Assembly: GCA_023548195.1 (NCBI GenBank)
Contig: JAJHZJ010000695.1
Coordinates: forward strand, 1,189,423-1,253,422
DNA length: 64,000 bases
Reading direction: 5' to 3'
Origin: Bettongia penicillata ogilbyi
Lineage: Eukaryota > Chordata > Mammalia > Diprotodontia > Potoroidae
Positions 11,151 to 21,999 of this stretch are shown here, one piece after another (the first letter of the stretch is position 1; each line of letters begins with the position of its first letter). A program made the position numbers and the translations under genes. A model generated the notes under the pieces. That model made no database searches. It was not told the DNA's origin and saw nothing but the letters and a program-made list of their open reading frames with translations.

Positions 11151-11384
11151 TGAGGCCTAGGATGATGCCTACTGGGTTGAAGATAGAAAGGACTGACTCC
11201 TCACCTTCCTTTATCTGCTTCATGGTTTTGGTGGGCATATAGAGGGTAAGGTGTGAGGGGAATAAGACAGAACCTGTTCTTCATCCAGAGATGCCCAGTT
11301 TGGTTGGATCCTCCAGTGGAGTAGCAACTCCATCCCCATTGCTCCCTTCAACCCTTTATAGCTGTATTTAAGTATCTGAAGGGA

Positions 11385-12145
11385 TTTCTTGGCAAAGGGT
11401 ATTAGCTTCCACCTTGGTACATGCCATGATCACCTCCCACCTCCAGTGGTCTCCTACTTGGTCTCCCTGCTTAAAGTATCTCCCATCTACTGCAAAAATG
11501 ATTTTCCTCTAGCACACATGGGACCAAGTCACTCCCCTACTTAATAAACTTCAGTGACTTCCTACTTCCTCTAAGATAAAATATTGATCCTTTCATTTGG
11601 CTCTCAAGCCCTTCACAAGCTGGTCCCAGCCTAACTTTTTGATCTCATTGTAAGTCCTGTCCCACTAATGCCCGCAGTAATCCAGTCTAACTTTCCTTTT
11701 TCTCTTTTATACACAACAGTTAATCTCTCATCTCTCTCACTTCACATTGGCCATCTCCCATGCCTGGAATACATTCACTCCTCATCTTTTCCTAATGGAA
11801 TCTCTTTCTTCCCTCAAGATACAGTTCAAGCTCCATCTTTTACATGAAGCCTTTCCTGATTCCCCCACCTGCTAACTTCCACTCTCCCTCCCAAATTAGC
11901 TTGTATTTAATTATTTTGTGTTAATTTATATCTATTTGCTTTCTCTACTCTTATAACATGACAAACTACCTTACATTTAACTACAATGCATTTATTCTGT
12001 ATGTACTTACAAAGCCGGGCTCCTCCAAAAACAATAAACTCCCTGAGAGTGGGGATTATTTTATTCTTTGTCTGTATTCCTCGCACCCAGTGCAATTCTG
12101 GCACATAATAGGTTCTCCGTTAATTTATGTGGATTGATTGATTAA
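11385..12145 (+). repeat. L2/CR1-clade LINE 3' end
   Basis: 'cttccaccttggtacatgcc', 'catgaagcctttcctgattcccc', 'aactccctgagagtggggattattttatt' and 'ctggcacataataggttctccg' occur in the same order as the 6640-7195 copy, in plus orientation. Confidence 0.75.
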
Positions 12146-12149
12146 TCAT

Positions 12150-13435
12150 ATTTCTGCTTAGCCTCAGAAAAAAGAACCAATAACAAGGCTTAGGGTCCAG
12201 AGAACTGGATTATGACTCAAGATCAAGAATAGCGTTATGGAATAGATTGCTTCAGAAAGTATTAAACAAGATCTCTTTGCAGTGTTCAAGCAAAGGCAGG
12301 ATGACTCTCTCTCATAGAATCTATAGAGAGGATTCCTGAATGTGGAGGAAAGTTGAACCACAAAGAACCTCCAAATTTTCTTCCAGCTACATCTCTGATT
12401 CTAAATGCCACTAGTTAGGAAGATCAAATAGGATATTAAAACATGGGAAGTTATATATACGTATGAGGCTGTATTATTACTGTTTATGTGATTAGTCTTA
12501 TTAACATGTGACTAACTCACCATATACCCCTCTTCCTACTCCCCTGTCTTCCTGAGCTCAAGAAGAGAGAAGTTGTTTCTATAAGATCCCCTCAAAATGT
12601 TCATTAAGTCTCTAATTTTAAGACCTCTAGTCCTGGGGAACTCACTATCTCCCAAGACGATCCATTCCTCTTTTGAATAGATCATAGAATAACAGGTATA
12701 ATTCATAGGAAGTTTCCTCATATATAAAAATGAAATCTGCCTCTTTGCAACTTTGATCCCCTGCTTCTAATTTTGCCCAGTGGGTTCAAATAGGAAAAAC
12801 CTAGTCCTTCTTTATACAGCACATCGCTTCTACATCCTCTTTCCAAGGTAAGATTTCCATGTCATACCCACTTTTAAAATATCCTGTACTTGAAATCATA
12901 CTTGAAGCTGTGTTCTCATGGTCTCTGACCATAACCAAATATATTATTAACCACAGTACCCAGGAGATTCCTTGGAAAAACTATTTACAGCCTCTTGAGA
13001 CCACAGAAGAACCTGATCAGAGTTTCAAAGATTGAGACCCTATTGTCTTTAGTCATTATACCATGGATCATTAGGGAATTTCAAGCTCAGTCTCCATCCA
13101 AAGGACCCTCACCTGAACAATTCAAGAAACGCAACTGCCGAATACTCAAATGTGAATAAAAATGGAGTTATTTTCAATTCTTTTAAGAAGGCTGAAGAGG
13201 GCTCAAAGAGCTCTCTCATTTACCAATGGATAGCCATGTAGATACATATGAAGGAATGACTGAGCTCTTCAGTAGTTCCTGAAGAGAGTTGAACATTAGA
13301 GTATAGAAGTGGAAGGGTAGCAAGGATTTCCAAATGACCCAGGCTGAAAAGAAATAGATTAAACCAGGGACCAGAGGGTACCAACTACACAGAATGATCA
13401 AAACTAAGTGAGATCCAAGTATCCAAGAAAAGAAA
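12150..13435. other. Unassigned intergenic sequence
   Basis: No reading frame or repeat family is recognised with confidence. A few phrases near 12550-13010 look like diverged old repeat, but I cannot name it. Confidence 0.35.
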
Positions 13436-13439
13436 TCAA

Positions 13440-14060
13440 TTCAGCAAGCATATAATAAATGCCACACTATATAAAGCACTCTTTCAGGTACTGGAGATGA
13501 GGAGGTACAAAAGAAAATACACTAAGTTTGGAGTTGGAGAACCTGAATTTGACTTCCAAATCTAGCATTTGCTATTTATTTGACAACTCTGTGGGACTCA
13601 GTTTCCCCATTTTTAGAATGAAGGTAGGGTTGTTGACTTGATCTCTAAGATTCCTTTCAGCTCTAAATCCATCATCCCATGAAGCAGTTCCTGTCCACAA
13701 GGAGCTTAAATTCTGCTGGAGACAATAACATCCATCTAGTTAAATGAAGAAATTTGAGGAGGGAGAGGCGACTAACCACTGGGAGGCATCAGGACAGGCT
13801 TCATGGAGAAGGTGGCACTCTGACCTTTGAAATACATAAGGATTCTAAGAAACAGAAATAGAGCAGAAATGCATTAGAAAATGGCTTTTGAGATGGAATT
13901 TTGAGTTCAGGAAACAGGAGGTAGATTTGTATAAAACAAAGGGCAGAAGAAGGAGATTAATGCAAAATCAGTCTAGAAGGATAAATAGAGGTAGATAGGG
14001 ACTTTTTACATAAACTGGCATGCTATATCCATTGAGAATGGGAAAAGAATAGGAAAGAAG
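13440..14060 (+). repeat. Old repeat block with nested MIR
   Basis: It opens with 'cagcaagcatataataaatgccac' and continues after a MIR-like insert (about 13525-13675, 'actcagtttccccatttttagaatg') with 'cctgtccacaaggagcttaaattctgctgg' and 'aggcttcatggagaaggtgg'. The SINE appears inserted inside the older element. Confidence 0.5.
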
Positions 14061-14099
14061 GAACCAGAGTAAGCAAGAGCAGGAAGAGGCATCATGATG

Positions 14100-14295
14100 C
14101 GGAAGTCATATGAATCTGAAATAGAAAGAGCCCAGGAGAGACCTAGATTTGAATGCTGCGTCCAACACTTACTGGTACTTTGACATAAGTTAAGTCATTC
14201 ACTTCTCTGAGGCTGTTTCCTATCTGTAAAAGGAGGTTTAAAAATGCACCTTTCTCACAGGGTTGTTGTCCACAAAAGACCATAAACCTCAAGTC
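14100..14295 (+). repeat. MIR-like repeat
   Basis: 'gacctagatttgaatgctgcg', 'ctgaggctgtttcctatctgtaaaa' and 'tctcacagggttgttgtcc' are the plus-strand MIR core and tail. Confidence 0.7.
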
Positions 14296-14518
14296 ACTAT
14301 AGAAGTGCTGTTTGGTGTTTGTTTTGTCAAAGATGTTTCCTCCTAGGAAACTGCAAGTCAAGGATTGATCTAATCCCAGGGCTCCAGGAAATGAGACTGT
14401 GTGCTGAGGTTTGGGGTTGCGTAGGGAGGGAGATGTTAGGGAAACTGATTGAAAACACCTGTTTCTGAAGAGTAAAAAAAGTCTTTAGTTGGAGTTTGGA
14501 GAAGTAAAGGAAAAAAGA

Positions 14519-14558
<40 letters not shown>
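14519..14558. repeat. (GT)n microsatellite
   Basis: A pure run of about twenty GT units. Confidence 0.95.
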
Positions 14559-14561
<3 letters not shown>

Positions 14562-14714
14562 GGGAGGGGGCACAAAAGAATTAGGTAAACAAAGGACCGT
14601 TCTCATAAGGGTCTGAGTAAAGTGACAGATCTATGAGTTAGACATGGCTAGGAGTTTTTGTAGGCCTCTGTCCATTCAAAAGGCTCTTCACACAGAGGTA
14701 CTTTGTGCGGAATA

Positions 14715-14830
14715 AATATCAGATATATTTGTAATATATTATATTATTATATGTAATTTATAAATTATAATTTATAATATATTTATATGTAAGATATAAA
14801 AATAAGATTAAAAACTTAATATTTTACACG
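14715..14830. repeat. AT-rich low-complexity tract
   Basis: Almost only A and T with short palindromic TATA-type units. Confidence 0.8.
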
Positions 14831-14879
14831 TGTGGACAGAGAGACACACAGAGACAAAGTCATGCAGACACAAACATAG

Positions 14880-14927
14880 GGAGATGAGGGAGTAGAGAGA
14901 TAGGGAGAGGGAGGGGAGAAAGACGGG

Positions 14928-15007
<80 letters not shown>
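14880..15007. repeat. Long (GA)n purine tract
   Basis: An impure GA-rich lead passes into about 74 bp of pure GA repeat (14934-15007), 2.9 kb upstream of the epsilon gene. Antisense 'Ser-Leu' frames across it are artefacts of the repeat. Confidence 0.95.
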
Positions 15008-15009
<2 letters not shown>

Positions 15010-15010
<1 letters not shown>

Positions 15011-16145
15011 TACAAATTCAGCCACAACAGGCTGACCCTCGAGTTTCCTTTGAGCCTACCTCAATGCATCCTGGGGTTTCTTTCTTCCTTTTAACTTTGG
15101 AATTTGAACCCCATACTCTAATACTTAAAACAATGTATTCTGTATTATGTTTAAATATTTTATGATTTTGAATATTGTTTCTCCAACTCTTCTATGATGT
15201 TTTTCATTGTAGGGATCTATTCTTTTTTCTCTCATTTGAGACAAGGAATCCCTTGACTGTGAAAGGAAGAAGTGAGGAAAGAGAAGGGAAGTTCTTAGGG
15301 CAGAAGGAACATCACAAGGGATCCTTCAGGGACTCTAAGAAACTAGGGTGAGGATGGATGTGAGCATGAAGATTTATGGGATGGTTCTGTGTGTCTGGAG
15401 ATAGGAAGTGAAGAAGAAGACATGGGGCCTTCTGGAGGGAAAAAAGCCTTGGAATGGAAAAGATACTAGAGTAAAACACTGACCCTCAAAAAATACTGAT
15501 TAACCACAGTACGATAAAACTTAGATATCAAAATATATCAAATATTCACTAGATGTTTGTTAGCGTTACTCTCACATACCTACTAAAAGACAGGTGTTGA
15601 ACCCAGATCTCTGACTCCAAACTGAGTGTTTTCACCAACAATGACTGATTATTTCTGAACTTCTTTAACATACTTATTGCTGTAACTGCAGTTAATTTCT
15701 ACCCAGTTCCTATTATTCTTATTCCTAGAATTAGACATCCTCCTTAAAGAGTTTCCTTTGGAGCTGTTATAATTTCACATACTTTCCATCTTTCCATCTT
15801 CTCTTTACTCTTTGGTATTTACTTTGAATTGAATTGAATTTGAATTTGAATTGCATTTACTTTGTTTTGAATAATTGATAATTGGATTGTGTAGCTCAGG
15901 TATGACTGCTACATCTGTAACAGTTGTTTCCTTTCTGTTAACAGTCAATTTCTTTTTTTAATGTATTCTAATGGCACTATATCCGTTGCAGCTGAGTTGA
16001 TTGACAGTCATATTTTTCTCTAGCTTCAGAACTTTCCCGTCTCAGTCAGTCCCCTTTTTCAATCTGTCTAGGGGGCCTCAGTCCCACAAAAACTTGCTGA
16101 CATTTTGGCGAAGGAGGAAGTCTAGTCAATAGGAGGTGAACATGT
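15010..16145. other. Unassigned sequence upstream of HBE
   Basis: No gene or named repeat is visible. It includes a short GAATT-rich run near 15825-15855. A TAL1/GATA-type composite or other regulatory element could be missed by eye. Confidence 0.35.
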
Positions 16146-16149
16146 GGGA

Positions 16150-17645
16150 CACTATTTCTTTTGCAAATTGTATTTTATTTTTTCCAATTACATGTAAAGC
16201 TAGTTTTCAATTTTCACTTTTTATAAGATTTTGAGTTTCAAATTTTTTTCTCCCTCTCTCCCATTCCACCTCCCCAAGACTGCAAGCAATCTGATATAGG
16301 TTATATATATACAGTTATGTAAATATATTTCCACATTAGTCAGTTGTGAAAGAAAAAGCAAGAAAAGGGAAAAGCCACAAAAAACAAAAGCCAAAAAAGT
16401 GAAAATAATATGCTTTGATCTGCGCTCAGACTCCACAGTTCTTCTTCTGGATGTGGATAGCATTTTTCATCATGAATCTTTTGGAATTTTCTTGGATCAT
16501 GTTATTTTTGAGAAGAGCTAAGTCTATAAGAACTGGTCATTGCACAGTGTTGCTGTTACTGTGTACAATGTTCACCCGGTTCTGCTCACTTCACTCAACA
16601 TCAGTTCTTTAAGTCATTCCAGATTTTTCTGAAATCTACCAGCTTATTATTTCTTATAGGATATTACATTTATATATCACATATACCACAACTTGTCCAA
16701 CCATTCCCCAGCTGATAGAAATTCCCTCAATTTCCAATTCTACCACCACAAAAAGAACTGCTTTAAAGATTTTTATGCATGTGGTTCCTTTTCCTTGCTT
16801 TATGATCTCTTTGGGATATAGACCTAGTGGTGGCTTTGCTGGATCAAAGGGTTGCATAGTTTGATTGCCCTTTGGACATAGGTCCAACTTGCTTTCTAGA
16901 ATGGTTGGATGAGTTCACAACTGCACCAACAACGCATTAGCAGTCCGATTTTCCCACATCTTCTCCAACATTTATCATTTCCCTTTTCTTTCATATCAGA
17001 CAATCTGATAGGTGGGAGATAGTACCTTAGAGTTGTTTTAATTTCTATTTTTCTCACCAATAGTTATTTGAGTCTTTTTTCATATAACTATAGATAGCTT
17101 TAATTTCTTCATCTGGAAACTGCCTATTCATATTCTTTTACCATTTTTCAATTGTGGAATGACTTGTATGCTTATAGAGTTAGTTTCCTATATATTAGAG
17201 AAAATGAGATCTTTATCAGAAACCCTTGCTGGAAAAATTGTTTCCCACATTCCTACTTTCCTTCTAATCTTGGCTGAATTGGTTTTATTTGTGTAAAATC
17301 TTTTTAATTCAACTTAATCAAAATGATTTATTTTGTATTGCATAATGTTCTCTATCTCTTGTTTTGTCATAAATTCTTTCCTTCTCTGAAGATCTGATAG
17401 GTAAACTATTCCTTTCTCTCCTAATTTGCTTACAGTATCACCCTTTCTGTCTTAAACATATGCCCATTTTGATCTTATCTTAGTATACAGTGTGAGATGT
17501 TTCTCTGTGCCCAGTTTCTGCCATACTATTTTCCAGTTTTCCCAGAAGTTTTTGTCAGATAGTGAGTTCTTAATCCAGAAGCTGGAGTCTTTGGATTTAT
17601 CAAACAGTAGTTTACTATAATAATTTGCTATTGTGTCTTGTGTAC
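16150..17645 (-). repeat. L1 3' end (ORF2 C-terminal region plus 3' UTR), antisense
   Basis: Read on the minus strand it has the conserved L1 order: 'atgacaaaacaagagatagag', 'cccacattcctactttcc' in complement, 'gttggagaagatgtggg', 'caaccattctagaaagcaa' and a terminal A-rich tail against the low-coordinate end near 16150. A related plus-strand copy is at 57485-58480. It is 5'-truncated, with many stops. Its broken end lies about 100 bp from the first HBE promoter motifs, so it forms the immediate upstream flank of that gene. Confidence 0.8.
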
Positions 17646-17749
17646 CTAAGCTATTCCACTGATATGAAAATTAGTGTCCAAGGAAGAGAGGAGACCCCTA
17701 CAGGTCTCCAAAGACAGAGACACTGACACTGACCAACTGAGTGTCCAGT

Positions 17750-17885
17750 ACTGATAAAGACCACTATTGTCACTGGCTCCACCCTCAAGGACTCTGACCA
17801 ATAGCTTCAGAGGTCTGGGGAGAACAAGGGGCCAGGGGGGCAAGAACTGGAAATAAAAGGCAGCCGAGGCTCTGTTGCCACATCA
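17750..17885 (+). promoter_or_regulatory. HBE: HBE promoter
   Basis: In order: GATA motif 17752-17757, CACCC box 17779-17784, CCAAT box 17798-17802 and a non-canonical TATA box (AATAAAA) 17852-17858. The cap site is predicted near 17880-17886, about 30 bp past the TATA box. That leaves a 5' UTR of about 55 nt, which contains the 'cttgcttttgacac' phrase usual in beta-type globin leaders. There is a single CACCC box, whereas the HBB promoter below has several. Confidence 0.85.
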
Positions 17886-17939
17886 ACTTGCTTTTGACAC
17901 ACATCCGTGTTGACAAGCAAACTCACAAAGACCAACATC

Positions 17940-19898
17940 ATGGTGCATTTCACAGCTGAGGAGAAGACTGCCATCACTAGCGTGTGGGGCAAGGTCAATG
18001 TGGAGGAGACTGGTGGGGAAGCTTTAGGAAGGTAAGTACCAGGGGTAGGAATTAAAGTCAAGCCCAGGGGCCACAGACTGGCCCTAAGGGGATCTGAGAG
18101 TTTCTGAATTTCTCTCCTACACATTTGGACTCATTTTTCTCTTCTCCTATAGACTGCTGGTTGTCTACCCCTGGACCCAGAGGTTCTTTGATTCCTTTGG
18201 CAACCTATCTTCTGCATCTGCTATCCTGGGGAACCCCAAGGTCAAGGCCCATGGCAAGAAGGTGCTGACTTCCTTGGGTGAGGCTGTCAAGAACCTGGAC
18301 AACCTCAAGGCTACCTTCTCCAAGCTGAGCGAGCTGCACTGTGACAAACTACACGTGGACCCTGAGAACTTCAGGGTGAGTCTTGGGTCCCCTGGTTTAG
18401 CAAGCTGGTGATGGCCAGACTAAGCCTTACTACTGTCGTCCTGAAGTGGCTGAGTGTCGAGAGGGCCAGGATCAGAAGAAAGCCGGATACCCCTAAGCTT
18501 TCTGTTGACGACATATATTTTAGGGGATCTGTTTCCCTTCTATAGCTTTATTCTCTCTTCTTCCTATCTCTTAACAGCTATCTGCACCCCTCTTTTGTGC
18601 ATACACTCCTTTATCTTGCCTTCATTACTTTTTTTAGTCCTTCTTTCTCTCCCTTTTCTAATACTTCTCTTAACCTCCTTTCAATTTCCTCTCTATTGAT
18701 CATTCTTTTTCAATTTATCTTCAACTTACTTATCTTTGCTTCCACACATTCATACTCATACTAGGTTGGATACCTAGTTCCCAACTTGCCTTTTTGCTTT
18801 TGAAAAGTGGGGTGACTTGGAGTTCTGATTTAATTGCTTCTCTTCTAGTTTGTGCTTTGGTGGATTTTTGCTTCCCTGTCATAATCTTCTGTCCTTACCT
18901 AATATCCCAACTCTTATCAGTACCACTGGGAGCCTCACCATCTCTCAAGCTTGCAAAGACATTGCTAAGCCTCAGTTTATTCCTTTTTGAAACTGGGAAT
19001 CATATTGTTTGCACTAACTACTAAGACTTGATTTTGGAGTGAGGAGTATTGGGTTCAAAGGCAGGCTCTCCTCTTTACTAGTTCTGTGATTTTAGAAAAT
19101 CACTCAATACACCTGAGTCTCACTTTCCTCAACTATAAAATAGGGCGTTGGACTGGACTTCCTCTATATTCATTCTGTCTGTCTCTATGTAGTGTTATGA
19201 ATATAGTATTGCTATTTTTCTTGTTTTATCTTCATTCTCATTCTTTTTACCCCTTCCTTTTCTAACTTTCCTTTTCTTTTTTCTTCCCACTGATCATTCT
19301 CTCTTTTCCTCTCCCTTCCAACCTCCTCCTTCTTCCAATAAGCTCTCTTCAAGTCTGTGACTTAGGCCTGCCAAAACCCATATCTTGGGGCTATGAACTC
19401 TGGTCTATGAGATGCAGGTTTAGGGTTAAGAGGTAGGATGTAGGGTCAGGGAGAAAAGTACTTTGAAGTAGGAAGAGAAAGACAAAAGAAACCCAAGAGA
19501 ATAGACTAAAGCAGAAATGAAGCTGGGTACAAGTACCATGGGATACTTGTGTGGGTCTGGGGACGGGAGAAACTGGAGAGGAAGAGATAGGTTCCTTTTA
19601 GGGGGAAGAACTAAGGGCAAAAAGGACAGATGATATCCTACTCCATGATAGGTGACCTGAGAACAGTTCTGGATTTGGGTAGGAGAACATGGAGAGACTT
19701 CCCATGTGTTCTGGCTAGAGCTTTCTCTTTTAAGGTCCCTGAGTTCCTCTTTCTCTCTCTCTCCTACAGCTCCTTGGGAATGTTCTGGTTGTTGTTCTGG
19801 CCACTCATTTCGGCAAGGAGTTTACTCCTGAAGTGCAAGCTGCTTGGCAGAAGCTGGTGGCTGGTGTGGCCAGTGCCTTGGCTCACAAGTACCACTAA
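17940..19898 (+). CDS. HBE: Epsilon-type (embryonic) beta-like globin
   Basis: The product is a beta-type globin that would pair with alpha-type chains to carry oxygen in embryonic red cells. Coding exons are 17940-18031, 18153-18375 and 19770-19898 (92, 223 and 129 nt), the canonical globin pattern with introns after codons 30 and 104. Both introns are GT-AG (121 and 1394 bp). The product is 147 codons with Met. It starts MVHFTAEEK, keeps distal His63 and proximal His92 (motif LHCDKLH), Lys82 and His143 of the phosphate pocket, and ends HKYH. No frameshift or stop is seen. It is the upstream gene of the pair, and has Phe3, an 'ASA' stretch in the CD region and Arg104. Calling it epsilon rests on gene order and similarity to embryonic chains; stage of expression is inferred. 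Antisense frames over the exons are shadows. Confidence 0.95.
19030..19190 (+). repeat. MIR-like repeat in HBE intron 2
   Basis: 'ttgggttcaaaggcaggctctcc', 'tcactttcctcaactataaaatagg' and 'ggactggacttcc' form a diverged plus-strand MIR inside the large intron. Confidence 0.6.
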
Positions 19899-19992
19899 AC
19901 AAAGACCTGTCTGTGATGGGGGTCTGTGGGCAAATGTGTGTAGGGAGGGGAGCTTTGGTGTACATACTGCCTTGTAGTCCCAGCCTTTGACC

Positions 19993-19998
19993 AATAAA
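19993..19998 (+). other. HBE: HBE polyadenylation signal
   Basis: AATAAA 95 nt after the stop codon, followed by 'gtgcttctagca'. The mRNA end is expected near 20015. Spacing is normal for a beta-type globin. Confidence 0.85.
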
Positions 19999-20274
19999 GT
20001 GCTTCTAGCATGGCAATTCATTGTCCTTGTCTCTTACTCTTAGTCATCTTTACTTGGAGATAGTGACATCAATGGGAATGGAAGAAGATATTAATTTGAA
20101 AAGTCCTTTGTCCCACTCCTTCCTGCATTCCTATTCAAAAGTGAGGAATGAATCTGATGTATCTAAGGGACACAAGGGACAAAGGGCTAAGTTAGAAGTA
20201 CTGGGAAATAAGGTTAGGCAAGGTGGATCTGGGCAAATTGTTACAGATTTTTAGTTCTTGGATGAGAAGTTTGC

Positions 20275-20620
20275 CTATTAATCAATCAGCAGACATTTAT
20301 TAAGCACATTCTTTGTGTTAGGCACTATACTAAGTGCCGGGGACACAAAAAGAGGCAAAAGATAGTCTTTACCTTTGAGGAGCTTACAATCTAATTGTGA
20401 GGGAAGGGAGACCATGCAAAAATATATAAAGTAAGCTACATACAAGGATAAATTGACAATAATTAACAGAGGTAAAAAACTAGAATTTAGAAGGGCCAGG
20501 AAAGGCTTCCTGTAAAAGATGAGATTATATTTGGAAGTCAAAGGAAGTCAGGGAAGTCAGTAGGTGAAGTTGAGGAGAAAGAACATTTGTGGGGTACAGA
20601 TAGAATAGATTCCTAGAACC
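20275..20620 (+). repeat. 'Catttattaagcacat' old repeat family copy
   Basis: 'agcagacatttattaagcac', 'ttaggcactatactaagtgccgggg', 'gaggagcttacaatctaattgtg' and 'ggaaaggcttcctgtaaaagatga' are a fuller version of the family seen near 9640, 13440 and 38290. It follows shortly after the HBE 3' end. Confidence 0.6.
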
Positions 20621-20789
20621 AACAGATGGGGCATCTTGTTTGTGCTTTACTGCAGATAAATGAAGACCCATTCAAGGCTGCAGAGTAGGGGTTATGATGC
20701 AACCAGAACCTTGCTTTTGGAATATTAGGAGAGATTGGAAGAGAGCCTTGAGATCTGATGCAAATAGTTTCTAACGTAAGATCATGACA

Positions 20790-20955
20790 TCTAAAATTGG
20801 AAATGACCTTAGAAATCTTCTAGTTCAACACCTTAATTTTACAGGAAGGAAAAAGGCTCAAAGAGGTTGAGAATACCCAAGGTCACAAAGACAAGAATTG
20901 AGTGGCAAAGCTAGTGATTGGACTGAGATTGTTTGAATCTAACTACATTATTATT
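20790..20955 (-). repeat. MIR-like repeat, antisense
   Basis: 'attttacaggaaggaaaaaggctc' and 'cccaaggtcacaaagacaagaattgag' are the minus-strand MIR core. Confidence 0.6.
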
Positions 20956-21119
20956 TCTACTGTAATGGGATGTTATTAGGTAGCTGTTACAATATCAAGT
21001 GAGAGTGAGGAAGGTGGTGACTACAGAAATGACAATGAAGGAAAGGTTTTAAAAAGACAATTTGAAGGCAAAATGGGCTGAATGACCTGACTACTATGGT
21101 TGTAGGGTAAAAGGAGAGA

Positions 21120-21345
21120 TAGGCTATAGTGTAGTAGAAAGCATCAATTTTGATTCAGAGGACTTCGATTGAATCCCAACTTTGCTATCTAATCCTTACC
21201 TATGTGACCTTGGACATGTTATTTCCACATTCCTGCCCTCAGTTTTCTCATCTATAAAATGTGTGTGTGGGTGTGAGGGGGATTAATAATTCCAAATTAT
21301 CTTTCTCTCCTAAAATCTCAGGATCCTAAGACTTATGGAATGTAC
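21120..21345 (+). repeat. MIR/CORE-SINE-like repeat
   Basis: 'agtgtagtagaaagcatcaatttt', 'tatgtgaccttggacatg' and 'cagttttctcatctataaaatg' are in plus orientation. The tail contains a short GT-rich run. Confidence 0.65.
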
Positions 21346-21999
21346 AGGTGAGGGTGCCTTTCCTGAGGAAGACAGCTCGGGGTGGGGAAAAAGGAGAAAA
21401 TCAGTTGGTTGGGGGAGAAGAATGACATATATGAGGACAAACAGGGTCCAGAAATGAGGGAACAGACACTGTTAGGACACATAGAAAGAATGAACCCTCC
21501 AGTTTCAATCTGTCCTATGCCAGAGACTTGGTTCTTTCTTTAAATTATGCCTACTTTTTTCTTAACTTATTTATGGTGGAAGTAAATTCTACAGAAATCT
21601 ACAAGAGGAAGGCAGTAACTGAGGAGTATAAAGAGGTTGGGGGTGGGGAGAGGTGCAATACCAGGAAGAGGTGGTGACTAGGCTCTGGCAATCATACAAT
21701 AATAGCTGATCTGAGCTGTCCTCTGCAAACAGCTCCTGAAAGTTCTTCCCTGCTTCCCTAAAGATTCCCTCCTTTACCATCATCCTCACATCATTTCCAA
21801 GTGCAAAAAAACTGAGAACAAGAAGATTAGGAGAAAAACTGCCCAAGACAATATAGCAACTCATTTGTTCATTTGTCATCAGCATTTAGGGTAATTTAGA
21901 CCCAGTATCTGACTTCAAGTTTGTAGTCACTTACAGTTGTCATTCTATCCCTTCTACTTTCTACTTTCCTCCATATGCACAATATGTTCCCTCTCCCAT

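Noticed and set aside
14816..15025. Ser-Leu repeat protein on the minus strand
   Set aside because: It is the translation of the (GA)n microsatellite.
1..17000. Olfactory receptor genes, which often flank mammalian beta-globin clusters
   Set aside because: I looked for long single-exon frames with seven membrane segments and found none in the window.
17646..18347. Three minus-strand open frames over the HBE promoter and exons
   Set aside because: They are antisense shadows of conserved exon sequence, with no recognised protein and no promoter of their own.
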